A stretch of 64,000 nt of DNA from Lolium rigidum (Eukaryota > Streptophyta > Magnoliopsida > Poales > Poaceae): the NCBI RefSeq assembly GCF_022539505.1, contig NC_061511.1, positions 38,119,144 through 38,183,143 of the forward strand, written 5' to 3'. Below the pieces are notes generated by a model, which saw nothing but the letters and a program-made list of their open reading frames with translations, was not told the DNA's origin and made no database searches. Of this stretch, positions 1-9,608 are shown one piece after another (the first letter of the stretch is position 1; every line of letters begins with the position of its first letter). The translations under genes were made by a program, and so were the position numbers.

Positions 1-1
1 T

Positions 2-1294
2 AGCTTGCCATACCTCAATTTTCCGTACATCGTTAGCATGCTCAAGGACATCGCGGATGTTATGCTGCATGCTGGCCATGCGCTGAAGCTTTGCCAGGTC
101 TATGGCGAGGTGCGCCAGGAAAAGCTTATAGAGTGCGTCACCGTTCTTGGGGTTGACAAGAGGAGCCTGGAGGAGGTGCAGCGTATGGAATGGGTCACCC
201 TCAAGGACAAGAAGTACAAATGGATTCGGGCACTCAAGGTGGTTGTCCAGGGACTTCTAGCCGAGGAGCGCCGCTTCTGTAGCCAGATTTTCACGGCTGA
301 TGCTGACATAAAGGAAGTGTGCTTTACTAAGGCAGGCAAGAGCTGTGTCCTGCAGCTGCTTAGCTTTGCTAATAACATTGCAGTTGGGAAGAGATCGGCC
401 GAGAAGCTGTTCAGTATCCTTGATATGTATGAGGCACTAGCTGAGTTGCTGCCAGAGCTCGTGGTCTTGTTCTCAGGCGAAGCAAGGGATTTTATCAAGG
501 AAGTAGCAGAGCGGACCCTTGAGAGTCTAGGGGATGCAGTGCTTGGCACACTTGCTGAGTTAGCCAATGCGATACGTGGGCATACTGATAGTAGATCACT
601 GCCAGACGGCGGTATCCACCAGTTGACACGATATGTCATGATCTATTTAGTACGATTGGTTGCAGACTACAGCCGCTGGTTGCATCATCTTCTTGATGGC
701 CATGAGACTGATCAGCTGGAAAATACGGGTATGACTCCTTTGGGACACATGATGATGATGCTGATTACACATCTGTGGGACAAGATTGAGGACAAATCGG
801 AGCTGTATGATGATGAGGCGCTACAGAACATCTTTTTGATGAACAATCTGTACTACATTATGCAGAAGGTGAATGATTCAGAACTAAAGAGTCTGCTTGG
901 GAATAATTTGATCTGTATACGCCCTGGTCAGTTAACAGTGTACTCCGAAAGGTACTTCCAGTCCTCATGGATAAGGGCAATAACTTGTCTGACAGATGAT
1001 GGTTTGCCACATACAACAGGATCTTTGAGTGCAATCAAAGGTGCACTGCAAGAACGGTTCAAAAGTTTCAACCTGATCTATGAGGAGATATGCAGGACGC
1101 AGACAACATGGAGTGTTGTGGATCCTCAGCTAAGAGAGGAATTGCGAATTTCCGTCACAGAGAAGCTCATTCCAGCATACCGTTTGTTTGTTGAAAGGTA
1201 CCGAGGTCAGCTGGGGTCAAGGAATTTCGGTAAATATGTAAAGTACAGTCCCCAGGATTTGGAGCGACAAATGTTAGATTTATTCGAAGGGTAA
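2..1294 (+). CDS. Exo70 exocyst subunit, 3' part (cut by window start)
   Basis: The frame is open from the first complete codon to the TAA at 1292-1294, about 430 residues, with no internal stop. It matches the Exo70 C-terminal domain, an all-helical rod. Typical features are the WIRALKVVVQGLL segment, the RRFCSQIF helix and the closing YSPQDLERQMLDLFEG motif. Exo70 tethers secretory vesicles to the plasma membrane as part of the exocyst; plants have many divergent copies, some linked to immunity. Family members usually have 500-700 residues, so the start lies outside the window. The single uninterrupted exon agrees with the intronless grass Exo70 groups; I suspect an FX-like type but cannot prove it. 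A broken CI-2 gene begins only 445 bp downstream, and this Exo70/CI-2 arrangement recurs at 41.7 and 44.2 kb. Confidence 0.88.
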   Translation, partial: SLPYLNFPYIVSMLKDIADVMLHAGHALKLCQVYGEVRQEKLIECVTVLGVDKRSLEEVQRMEWVTLKDKKYKWIRALKVVVQGLLAEERRFCSQIFTADADIKEVCFTKAGKSCVLQLLSFANNIAVGKRSAEKLFSILDMYEALAELLPELVVLFSGEARDFIKEVAERTLESLGDAVLGTLAELANAIRGHTDSRSLPDGGIHQLTRYVMIYLVRLVADYSRWLHHLLDGHETDQLENTGMTPLGHMMMMLITHLWDKIEDKSELYDDEALQNIFLMNNLYYIMQKVNDSELKSLLGNNLICIRPGQLTVYSERYFQSSWIRAITCLTDDGLPHTTGSLSAIKGALQERFKSFNLIYEEICRTQTTWSVVDPQLREELRISVTEKLIPAYRLFVERYRGQLGSRNFGKYVKYSPQDLERQMLDLFEG

Positions 1295-2170
1295 AGCTCG
1301 ACTGATTGATCATTATGTATACGGTCCGAAGGGTGTTTGTATCAATGTTAGTGGTGGTTACAACTTACAACTCTGTACCAAGATTTTAATTTTTACTCTT
1401 TTCTGCCTGACATAGATAAGCATCACTTTATCTGGTGATGTGTAGGCACGTAGTGCTGAGTAAATGCTAAATGTGATATCTTCTGTCACATTGCCACCAT
1501 CCTTGTGAAGCTAGCTTTGTGTGCATATTAAGTAATCCACAACCTGATTGCCTATCAATACACATCAAGCTGATGATATGAGTTCAACGTCTTACGGCCA
1601 CTGACGATTTGGTCCATCTTCTGTTACATTACCATGTTAGTGTGTGCCCTCTCTATCTTCTCTTTTTACCAGATTTCTCCACGAGGTCTTGTTTAACAAC
1701 TTATACTATTTATTTTGATTTAGGAGTCAATCGGCAAAGATGAGCTCTGTGGATGGGAGCGTAGGGAAGAATAACCCTGCCACAGGGAGCACTGCCACCG
1801 GTGATGATAGCAGCGAGAAGATGTCATGGCCGAGTTGGTGGGGAAGTCCGTGGAGGAGGCGAAGAGGGTGATTTTGAAGGACAAGCCAAAGGCGAAGATT
1901 GTCGTTGTGTCGGCGGGGTCAATGGTGACCAAGGACTACCGCCCAGATCGTTGCCGAGGTCCCCATGGTCGGCTAGCTAGCTTGGGAGCTCGCTGGCGTA
2001 CCATATATTCAGCTTGCTCTCCTTTTGGATTTACCAAGTTTGAGATAGCGCTAGATCATACAATAAGAAGCTGATGTTATGTACATGCAGCTTGCTCTCT
2101 TCTTGGATTTACCAAGATTCAGATATCTAGATCATATGATAAGAAGCTGCTATTATGTTCAAGGAAAAGT
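711..2170 (+). repeat. Duplicated Exo70 3' end / CI-2 unit, copy A
   Basis: Sequence from the Exo70 C-terminal coding region through its 3' flank and the CI-2 gene is shared with 41670-42800 (copy B) and in part with 44165-44640 (copy C). Shared landmarks include the stretch around CTTTATCTGGTGATGTGTAG (1427-1446) and the text just before each CI-2 start. The 1295-1739 interval holds no gene and serves as Exo70 3' flank and CI-2 upstream region. Confidence 0.8.
1740..1976 (+). pseudogene. CI-2-type serine protease inhibitor (potato inhibitor I family), broken
   Basis: An ATG at 1740 opens a frame with a Ser/Gly/Asn-rich leader and then the family's SWPELVGK motif. One G is missing in that motif compared with the intact copy at 42435, so the frame shifts near 1830. 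The core continues in another frame ([19 protein letters not shown], then [14 protein letters not shown]). A deletion of about 24 bp after the DYRPDR region removes the strand that supports the binding loop (RLFVDTV in the intact copy). The family blocks subtilisin- and chymotrypsin-like proteases through an exposed loop without disulfides. The loop here has Lys at the predicted P1 site, against Tyr in the intact paralogue. Given the frameshift and the lost core strand, it is unlikely to fold. Confidence 0.85.
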
Positions 2171-2194
2171 TCTAAGTGAGCTATCACAATAACA

Positions 2195-2604
2195 AAGATT
2201 CTACAAAATAGTCACGAATCTAGTAATGGACTTCTTTCGCTCCGCCGCAGTGGCCGACCTCGCCGCCTCCAGGTCCGACGGGGGGCCGCAGAGGGCACCC
2301 CCTGAGGATGTCTTCGACTGATCCGACGAGGTGCCTTCCTCCCGCCACCCTCGGCTTCCTCTGCCGCGGCCTTCATCTCCTCTGCGGCCGCCCAAGTCCG
2401 CGCTCGGTGGAGACATATCGTCCTGGCGGCATCACCGCTCACGTCCACACTAGTGATGTGACTGATGTCTCATGAGCTGCGGAGAAGATGTTCGACGAAA
2501 TGACCAAGTGAGTAGCAGCCGCTTACACAGTTGCAGTGACTTGCAAATTTGCAATCTACTCCGCGTTAATTTCCCCATTCCTCTCTGCGATGTTGAACCT
2601 AACA
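2195..2604. other. GC-rich gene-like fragment, unassigned
   Basis: About 250 bp of GC-rich sequence (2220-2450) could encode a short Arg/Ser/Pro-rich peptide, followed by a GATGTTCGACGAAATGACCAA segment and a possible splice donor (GTGAGTAG). No intact frame over 80 codons and no recognisable domain is present. A similar arrangement occurs in inverted orientation at 35450-35790, so this is probably part of the same dispersed gene-fragment family. Confidence 0.3.
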
Positions 2605-3031
2605 CTTCAATTGTAGGAACTGATACCATGGCATCTGGGTGTGCAGACTCGTCCCCGATGCTGCCGCCGTACATACTGCCTGAGGACGGCGCTGCATCCT
2701 GCTACAAGGAGTAAACTAATAGAGGCTGCTTCTTGGGTGCCCTCGAGTTACTCGACGAAGGGCAGAGGAAATAGGAGCTTGCGTTTGACTACAGCAGTGA
2801 CATGTGCGTAACAACAACTTGCTTGCCTTCACTCTGTTCCTATTTATCGCGCCGTAGATTAATGTGGTGTGAGGATGCATAGTTCGTAGCATGTCTAGGT
2901 TGCAGCTACCACCACGACATAAATTCAGCAAGCTTCTACCATGTTTGGGCAGAAAAGGAAAATTTTATTGTGAAAGAAAAATATGAACTACCCCAAATGT
3001 AACAGCAAAAAAATCATTCGAATGAGGCACA
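2605..3031 (+). repeat. Dispersed gene-fragment repeat, copy 1
   Basis: This stretch of about 425 bp is repeated directly and almost in full at 3048-3470, and in part on the opposite strand at 35100-35460. All copies contain the GGAACTGATACCATGGC-like start, a CTGCCTGAGGA block, a CGAGTTACTC block and the TTCACTCTGTTCCTATTT block. Short frames exist but copies 1 and 2 differ by indels, so it is not under obvious coding constraint. I cannot name the parent gene. Confidence 0.75.
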
Positions 3032-3047
3032 TGAAGTAGGAGGTGCG

Positions 3048-3470
3048 TTCGATTGTAGGGACTGATACCATGGCGTCTCGATCTGCAGATTTGTCCTGGA
3101 TGCTGCCGCAGTACTGCCTGAGGATGGCGCTACAAGGTGCAAACTAATGGAGGCTGCTTCTTGGATGCCCTTGAGTTACTCACGGAAGGCACAGGTAATA
3201 GGAGCTGCGTTCGACTACATCGGTGACATGTGCGTAACAACAGCTTGCTTGCCTTCACTCTGTTCCTATTTTCCGCGAGTAGATTAATGTGGTGTGAGGA
3301 TGTATAGTTCGTAGCATGTCTAGATTGCAGCTACCACCACGACATAAATTCAGCAAGCTTCTACCATGTGTCCATGTTTGGTCAGAAAAGGAAAAATTTT
3401 ACTGTGAAAGAAAAATATGAAGTACCCCAAACGTAACACCAAATAAATCATTCGAACGAGGCACAACGTG
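3048..3470 (+). repeat. Dispersed gene-fragment repeat, copy 2 (tandem)
   Basis: Direct tandem copy of 2605-3031, sharing the blocks described there plus the AT-rich tail with GAAAGAAAAATATGAA. It ends about 130 bp before the recognisable part of the carboxypeptidase-like gene and may have contributed to the loss of that gene's 5' end. Confidence 0.75.
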
Positions 3471-3599
3471 TTCAACGACCAGCTGTAGACAGCTTTACAA
3501 CATCACCATGGCTCCACAAGCAGGAATTGTCAAAATATTGACATATATCAGTCATGTCATTTTCATGATTGATATATTTAGTACTAATATTGACATCTA

Positions 3600-4926
3600 T
3601 CAGCCATCTCGATGGGCCTCTCCCCTTCTCCCTGGAGACAGGGTACGTGGAGGTGGAGGAGACGCATGGCGTGGAGCTCTTCTACTACTTCATCGAGTCA
3701 GAGCGCAACCCGCAGGAGGACCCTCTCATCCTCTGGATCTCCGGCGGCCCCGGCTGCTCCGGTCTCAACGCTCTCTTCTTCGACATCGGCCCTCTCAAGT
3801 TGGACGTTGCTGGCTACACCGAGGGATTATTCCCGCGCCTCTTCTACTTTGAGGCCTCATGGACAAAGGTGAGCAACGTCATATTCCTTGACGCGCCGGT
3901 GGGTACAGGCTTCTCGTACGCCCGGGAAGCGCAGGGGCTCAACGTCAGCATTACCGGAACCGGCAGGCAGGTCCGAATATTTCTTGAGAGGTGGTTCGTC
4001 CAGCACCCGGAGTTTGCCTCCAACCCGCTATACATCGGCGGCGATTCCTACTCTGGTATCACCGTCCCAGTAACCGCGCTGGAGATGGCCAACCATAATC
4101 CCAATGGAGAGCTGAACCTTAAGGGGTACATGGTGGGCAACGGTCTCACAGACAAGAATTGTGACGATGGCGGCAGGTTTCCGTTCATGCATGGAATGGG
4201 ACTCATCTCTGACGAGCTCTACGAGGGGGCGCTGGACAGCTGCGTCGGGGACTTGGTGTCGACGCCGAAGACCACCGAGTGCGCCCAGGCGCTGCAGGCC
4301 ATCAGCGAGGCTACCTCTGATATCAACCCAATGCACATCTTGGAGCCCCTGTGTGAAGTGGAGTACTTGCAACATTCAACTCCAAACAGAATCTTTGCAA
4401 CAAGGCTGCTCGTGCAGGAGGAGAATGACGAGCCGGGCTCCATCTTTCCCAGGACTGCATCTCCCTCGCTCCCTGTGGATTGTCGTGCCAGCGCGGGTAC
4501 TATCTGTCGGACATCTGGGCGAATGACGCAGAGGTCCGGGAGATGCTAGGCATCCGGGAGGGGTCAGTTGGCATCTGGAGGTTGTGCCCCACACTGCTGC
4601 ACTTGCGGATGGACGTGCACAACACAGTACCCTACCACCGCAACTTGACGCAGCGCGGGTACCGGGCGCTGGTGTACAACGGCGACCATGACTTAGTGAT
4701 AACATTTGTGGGTACGCAGGCATGGATCAGGACACTGGGTTACCCCGTGGTGGCGCCATGGAGGCCCTGGTACTCAAACCGTCAGCCCGCGGGGTTCACC
4801 ACCGAGTACGCCTACAACTTAACCTATGCTACAGTCAAGGGCGGTGGCCACATGGCGCCGGAGAGCCACCCTAAGGAGTGCCTTCACATGCTTGAAAAAT
4901 GGACCTCACCCGCGGGCAGGCTCTGA
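3600..4926 (+). pseudogene. Serine carboxypeptidase-like (SCPL, peptidase S10), broken
   Basis: Recognisable from DGPLPFSLETGYVEVEE onward. It keeps the oxyanion region WISGGPGCSG, the nucleophile motif GGDSYSG, the Asp motif NGDHDLV and the His motif GGGHMAPE, and ends at a normal-looking WTSPAGRL plus stop at 4924-4926. Plant SCPL proteins are secreted or vacuolar peptidases or, in one clade, acyltransferases using glucose esters; which applies here is unknown. Lesions: no ATG precedes the domain in frame (a TGA lies at 3566-3568), so the signal peptide is lost, and the frame shifts once between about 4430 and 4480, separating Ser from Asp and His. No introns interrupt the coding run, although many plant SCPL genes have several; a retrocopy or a naturally intron-poor grass subgroup would both fit. 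The 4927-5170 interval is 3' flank. Confidence 0.85.
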
Positions 4927-5172
4927 CTTATCGCTAGCTCCCCTCCATTAGCTAGAACCCCGCTGGATGCATGCCTGATATTTTTGCTACTTGGTTGTAC
5001 CGTACATCCAAATCAGAAGACGACTGTATTGTGCACAAGAACCAGGAGTTTACCTGTGATGTGTGATGTGTGGTCAGTCATCCAGGTGCTTCTAATTTGT
5101 ACCTGCCCTGTAATTTTTTTTCTGCAATTGGTTATGAGGCATTGATCGCCGACTTGGTGTTTGATGGCAGCG

Positions 5173-6730
5173 CTAGGGATCGGATGCCGATCTTTAGCGT
5201 TCCATCGGACCCCTTTGCTGCTGTACGATGAAATCATGTGAGCGTTCATAGTACATGCCGGGTATTAATTAGTTTCCGTGACTGGCTTCCTAAATATTAC
5301 ACATGGATCACGGCTAATCCCATGGAGTTTCCAAATATTTCGAGGCGGCCCATCTAATTAAGAACATTCCAAATATTTAATTTCGTTTTTTAGGAAGCCA
5401 ATTATTCCCGATTTTGAGAGAAGCAAACTTTCTTTCCAATGCTTCGCAAATTTGCTTCGGATGAAACTAAATTTGCTTCGTGTGGAAGAAATTTATTTCC
5501 AATTTGAAGTTAAGTTTTCGTCAAAAAATACTGTTCCCGTACACTAAAGAATTTGCTTCCTTGAAATGAAATTTGCTATAATATGGTGCAAAATTTATGC
5601 CTAATTCGCTGGAATCATTTCCAAATAAGGAGAAATGCTTCAAAATATATACAGATTTGTTTTCATCAACTAGAGAAATGCTTCAACGAAATAAATATTG
5701 AATATTTGTTTACACAATAATTAGGGAAATGCTTCTGGAAGAAATGTTGTCGACTACAAAAATGCTTCCAGTAACATGAATGATTGCTTCTATCGATAAT
5801 GAACATAAACATATGCTTCTACTGAGATAGGGAATAGCTTCCAAAGATAAGAAAACTCGCTCTCATGTAGCAGAATTTTTTCTCCCCATGCATGCCTATA
5901 TGCTTCCTATGCAAATCACGTTTTGCTTCTATTGTTGGTCTTGCTCGCTTCCTTCTTCCTTCCTATTGCTTCAGCCTTCAGTACAGCCTGGGACCATGGG
6001 CAACATGGCCAGTAGGCGCCGTACAGAGAGATTTTTCCCATGTCGCGGCACCTGCATAGACGAGCGTGATGACGGAACCACCGGAGAATTTGAGAGATTT
6101 GTGCCGTACAACCACCAGCATGCTCAACCTGGAACTAGCAGGAACAACCATGCGATCCTGACCTATCAAGGAGATAGGCAAGCCTGGCCGGCCCAGGGCC
6201 CAGGCTACTGCGTACTGCCCCGGTCACCGGCAATCAAGGAGGCCCTGACGACGATTCCTTGCGGCGGAACAGCATCTTGCCACGACGGAGGTATCGGGCA
6301 GTTCGATGATGACTCGCTGTTCCGTTGACGACGACTCGAACGATGGCACGAAGAACGTCGAGCGGTGGCGGCAGATGGTCAGGGACGTGAGTGTCCTGCA
6401 GCAGCAGCGTAGGGCGAGACCTTGATAGTGCCATGTGAGCCCTCGCGTACAAGGATGCTTTTTTCCAGTCGGCTGGACTGGAGTGGACGCCGAGATTGGA
6501 GAAGGTGCCGTTCTGCTTGCTGCAATGGGAGCCATCGCCGCTCGAGAAGAACATGGCTCGGGTGTGCTCACGATGGGATCTGGTGGGCTTCATAAATGGC
6601 AGTTTAATTTGCGTAATTTTAGGGGAGTCATAAGGGGAGATGTGAGGACCCTAACAGCCATTGGATGGCGTGCCGAATCAACGATTGAGGAGGAGGCCGA
6701 CCGAATCGTTCCTATCGGACTACGGTAGGA
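5173..6730. mobile_element. E1: non-autonomous TIR DNA transposon, possibly Mutator-like
   Basis: The left end (5173-5215) and the right end of a second element at 26020-26076 are clearly related, sharing TAGG..TCGG..CCGAT and CCATCGGACC. The right end (6690-6730, reverse strand) resembles the left end of that second element (21955-21990: CCTAxCGTAGTCCGAT). From 5390 to 5970 the element is AT-rich and dotted with GCTTC/GCTTCC motifs. From 5980 to 6600 it is GC-rich with short frames on both strands (for example minus 6234-6593) and no recognisable domain. No transposase is seen. I could not fix a target-site duplication, so the superfamily is inferred. Confidence 0.5.
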
Positions 6731-6970
6731 AGTGTCGTTATCAAGAAAAATGTGGTCGGGAGTTTCAGTGTCATTTATCTGCAGCCTTACGGAAGGAGTT
6801 TCTTTTGATGAAAGTTGCAGACTTGGGATCAGTGCAACTAAAAGAACTATTTCGATTTATTCACAACATGTAACCTGCTGCTATGTTTGTTCACCCCAAA
6901 GCTTCATCCCTAAACTACACACACCATGTGTACGTGAGCAAATTCACTACCTGATGGGAAGCATGCACAG

Positions 6971-7450
6971 TCATTTCTTCTTCAGCATAATTTGAGTGCC
7001 ATGCTGCGGATTTTTTTTTTCGATAAAGGGAATATATTAATGCCATGCCATGCTGCGGATGGAGGGTTATCACGGTGTAGAGAGCGTTGGTGTAGGATTG
7101 CTAGAGCTCGAAGGAGAAGCGCTGGAGGATGGTGCTGAGAGCCATCTTGGCTTGTAGAAGCGCATAGTTCTGGCCGATGCAAATCCAAGGACCCCCTCCA
7201 AATGGGAAGATTGCACCAGGATGCTTTGTTGCATTCGAGATGCCATCAGCAAACCTCTCCGGGTTAAATTGGCTTGCGTCTTTTCCCCATAAATCGGGAT
7301 CATGGTGGATGAGGAGGGGCGACGTAAGGTTCACTCCTGCCAGATATGTGATGCCCCCAACCTTGATTGTCTTGCTTGCTCTTCTCGTAAGAACGACTAC
7401 CGGTGGGTACAACCTAAGGACCACATATAGAATCACTGGCGTAGCTTAGT
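6971..7450 (-). pseudogene. CYP72A-like cytochrome P450, C-terminal fragment
   Basis: The minus strand reads about 110 residues of a P450 C-terminus, from [12 protein letters not shown] through the PERF region (FNPERFADG) to the heme-binding loop [13 protein letters not shown] with its Cys ligand, then [20 protein letters not shown]. This is the CYP72 clan pattern. A premature TAG follows at about 7101. After it the last residues can be traced (YTVITLHPQHG), but a 35-bp insertion at 7012-7046 interrupts them before the original TGA at 6971-6973. The other four fifths of the enzyme are missing; upstream the homology stops near 7450 at a GT microsatellite next to a subtilase fragment. Family members hydroxylate specialised metabolites or hormones. 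This copy cannot be active. The 6731-6970 interval is its 3' flank. Confidence 0.85.
6998..7060 (-). mobile_element. Tiny 5'-truncated retroposon with 14-bp TSD
   Basis: The 14-bp sequence GCCATGCTGCGGAT occurs at 6998-7011 and 7047-7060. Between them lie 35 bp beginning with a T tract and CGATAAAGGG, which on the minus strand is an A-tailed end. This is the signature of LINE-driven target-primed reverse transcription with extreme 5' truncation. It splits the last codons of the P450 fragment. Confidence 0.75.
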
Positions 7451-7454
7451 TCAA

Positions 7455-7484
7455 GTGTGTGTGTGTGTGTGTGGGTGTGTGGGG
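7455..7484. repeat. (GT)n microsatellite
   Basis: Runs of GT interrupted by GGG, lying exactly between the P450 fragment and the subtilase fragment, with a C homopolymer (7522-7534) shortly after. It may mark a rearrangement breakpoint. Confidence 0.9.
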
Positions 7485-8100
7485 CGCCCCCAGCTTTTTA
7501 CCAAGCTCCGAAGGAATTCCTCCCCCCCCCCCCCGATCTTTTCCCTCAAGCTCCACCACTGGGCGGCATCCCGTCGTCGTTGAAGGCGGGGTGCTCGGAG
7601 TTGGCCCCGCCATCCATGATTCCGACGATTACCCCTTTTTCCGTAGTTGGAGTTGTTCCATACGTTGGCTTCGGCCTTGTTCAGGCCGAGGAAATCCACG
7701 TCCGAGTTGTGGCGGGGTGCCTGACACCGGCGGGGAACGACCGGCCCAACCCGGGTTTCCTGGAGACGTCATCCAACTCCTCGTCGGTGAGCCATGCGGC
7801 GAATCCGTAGAAGATAGCGCCATATGAGCTCACGATCCGCTTTTTGCCATGGACGGTGAAGGCGCTTGTGAGGAATGAGAGGTGCCACTCGTGGTGATCG
7901 TCCTTGTTCATGGCGAGGTGGGCACCATCAGCGCGAGGTTTCAATAGGACGAAGTAGACCTTGTATTCTCCTAGGCTTGGGTGGCGGGATGGAGGGTGCT
8001 GGAGGGCGGCGGCGGTGGATGGTGGGATGGAGGTGGAGGTGGAGAGGAGGAGGAGGAAGAGGATGGTGGTGAGCACGGGGAGAGTGTAGGCGGGCACCAT
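7485..8100 (-). pseudogene. Subtilisin-like serine protease (S8), N-terminal fragment
   Basis: The ATG at 8100-8098 opens with a secretory signal peptide (MVPAYTLPVLTTILFLLLLS) and a propeptide-inhibitor (I9) domain: YKVYFVLL near residue 46, then WHLSFL and SSYGAIFYGFAAWLTDEEL. A frameshift near 7710-7725 moves the reading to DFLGLNKAEANVWNNSNYGK. A further one-base insertion in an A run disturbs the catalytic-Asp segment (GVIVGIMDGGANSEHP in the corrected frame), and a TGA follows shortly after. Full plant subtilases have about 750 residues with later His, Asn and Ser blocks, none of which is here. It is therefore a 5' fragment with two frameshifts, fused by rearrangement to the P450 fragment. 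In plants these proteases process extracellular proteins. Confidence 0.85.
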
Positions 8101-8142
8101 CTTCGACGGAGCAGGGCAGAGCAGAGCAGAGTGCCGAACAAG

Positions 8143-8151
8143 CTATTTATA
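8143..8151 (-). promoter_or_regulatory. TATA box of the subtilase fragment
   Basis: TATAAATAG on the minus strand, 42 bp upstream of the subtilase ATG, which would leave a 5' leader of about 15 nt. The core promoter is thus preserved although the gene is broken. Confidence 0.6.
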
Positions 8152-8159
8152 CTCGAACC

Positions 8160-8449
8160 GTTGCTATGTTGCATGAAAGTTTGGTCACACGACTAGACGT
8201 GCCATGGAGTCCGTGTACGTGCCATGCATGGTCATGCCAGGTCGTGCCCGACCGGGTCCATGGTGGTGTCGGGTGCGTGAAACGCTGGCTCCATCTGCAA
8301 GGGCGTAGCTATGTGACAGATTTGAAAAAATTAGTGAAGAAAATTTTCTTTTAGGGTGTTAAATTGGAAAACATAGACTAATTTGCCCCCCCCTCAACAT
8401 GGTGTGTTTTCTCTTTTGCCCCCCCCCCCCACCAACCAACCTGTGCTAG
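8160..8449. other. Intergenic junction, no gene seen
   Basis: Upstream flank of the subtilase fragment passing into C-homopolymer-rich text (8387-8437) at the border of the Copia remnant. No frame or repeat end could be defined. Confidence 0.5.
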
Positions 8450-9608
8450 CTCCGGCATTGTATAGAATCATCATTACCTGCATGCAATAAATACACAAGA
8501 TCATCGCTCCATGTTGTCATTCTGATCAAGGGGGCATTGCTTTTACTCACAATCTTCAGGCGACTCAAGTTCTCAAAATCTGGCGTGGTTCTTCCAAGAT
8601 GGCACAACACTCCCTCTCTTGCCACTCCGGGTGCATGCTTAGCATATCCAGTGTCCATGTGCGCAAGATAAACAAGACTACCAACAAGATGGCGATAACG
8701 AGTGGGATCAGGAAGAGGATCACCATAAGTAGGACGAAGCTTAACATTAAGCTCTATAGGAGTATCAACCGTGCGCTCATCCCCAAGAGCAGCACGAGCA
8801 AGAAGATCCTGAATGTACTTTTCCTGAGAGATAGAAAAGCCATCAGAAGTGGAGGAAACCTCAATGCTAAGAAAATAGCGAAGATGACCAAGATTAGTCA
8901 TAAGAAACTGATCGCGAAGACGAGCATTGACAAAGGCAATATACTCAGGATCATCACCAGTAATGATCATATCATCAACATAGAGAAGAAGAAGAGTACG
9001 TCCACGAGGAGAAGTGTGAACAAAAAGTGCTGGATCATGAAGACTAGGAGAGAAACCAACATCAGTCACCACAGAGGTGAAGCGCTCAAACCAGGCACGA
9101 GGGGCCTGCTTGAGACCATAGAGAGAACGTCGAAGACGACAAACCATCCCATCGGGAACAGAATACCCAGGAGGAGGCTGCATGTAAACCTCCTCACTCA
9201 ACTCGCCATTAAGAAAAGCATTCTGAACATCAAGCTGGGAGACAGACCAGCGGCGAACAGAAGCAATAGCAAGAAGGGTACACACAGTAGTCATATGAGC
9301 CACAGGGGCAAAAGTCTCATCATAGTCACGGCCGTGCTCCTGCTGAAAACCACGAGCCACAAGACGCGCTTTATAGCGCTCAAGAGATCCATCAGAGCGA
9401 GTCTTAATTTTATAAACCCACTTACACGTGATGGGACGAACACCAGAAAAGGGAGAAACAAGATCCCAAGTGCCAGTGCGCTCAAGCGCAGCGATCTCCT
9501 CAACCATGGCAAGCTGCCAGTCAGGATGACGCTCGGCATCCCGAAAAGAAGTCGGCTCGGAAACGACAGAGAGACCATACTGACTAGGAGAGTAACGAAC
9601 TGGAGCAC
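8450..9608 (-). mobile_element. Copia retrotransposon remnant, reverse transcriptase half
   Basis: The minus strand encodes the Ty1/copia RT domain without internal stop: CKWVYKIKTRSDGS, ARLVARGFQQ, QLDVQNAFLNGEL, GLKQAPRAWFERF and the catalytic LLLLYVDDMIITG. It stops resembling RT after the VGSLVYL motif near 8680. There it runs into unrelated sequence (MDTGYAKHAPGVAREG...), so RNase H and the 3' LTR are missing or replaced. The upstream half lies at 20133-21650; the two are split by the Gypsy element inserted at AGCAC and rejoin in frame across that duplication. Confidence 0.88.
9604..9608. repeat. TSD AGCAC, left copy
   Basis: Five-bp target-site duplication of the 9609-20132 element; the partner is at 20133-20137. 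It defines the insertion into the Copia coding region. Confidence 0.95.

Noticed and set aside
5..1294. NLR-Exo70 fusion
   Set aside because: The Exo70 frame is separated from the NLR pair by more than 24 kb with other genes and transposons between; no fusion frame exists in this window.
2472..2714. PPR-repeat gene remnant, suggested by the FDEMTK-like peptide
   Set aside because: Only one short peptide fits and the copies disagree by indels; not enough to name the family.
3569..3600. Start of the carboxypeptidase-like protein at 3569 (hydrophobic IYLVLILTS stretch as signal peptide)
   Set aside because: The first codon is TTG and is preceded by a stop; the nine residues before the domain are AT-rich flank, so this is not a credible plant start.
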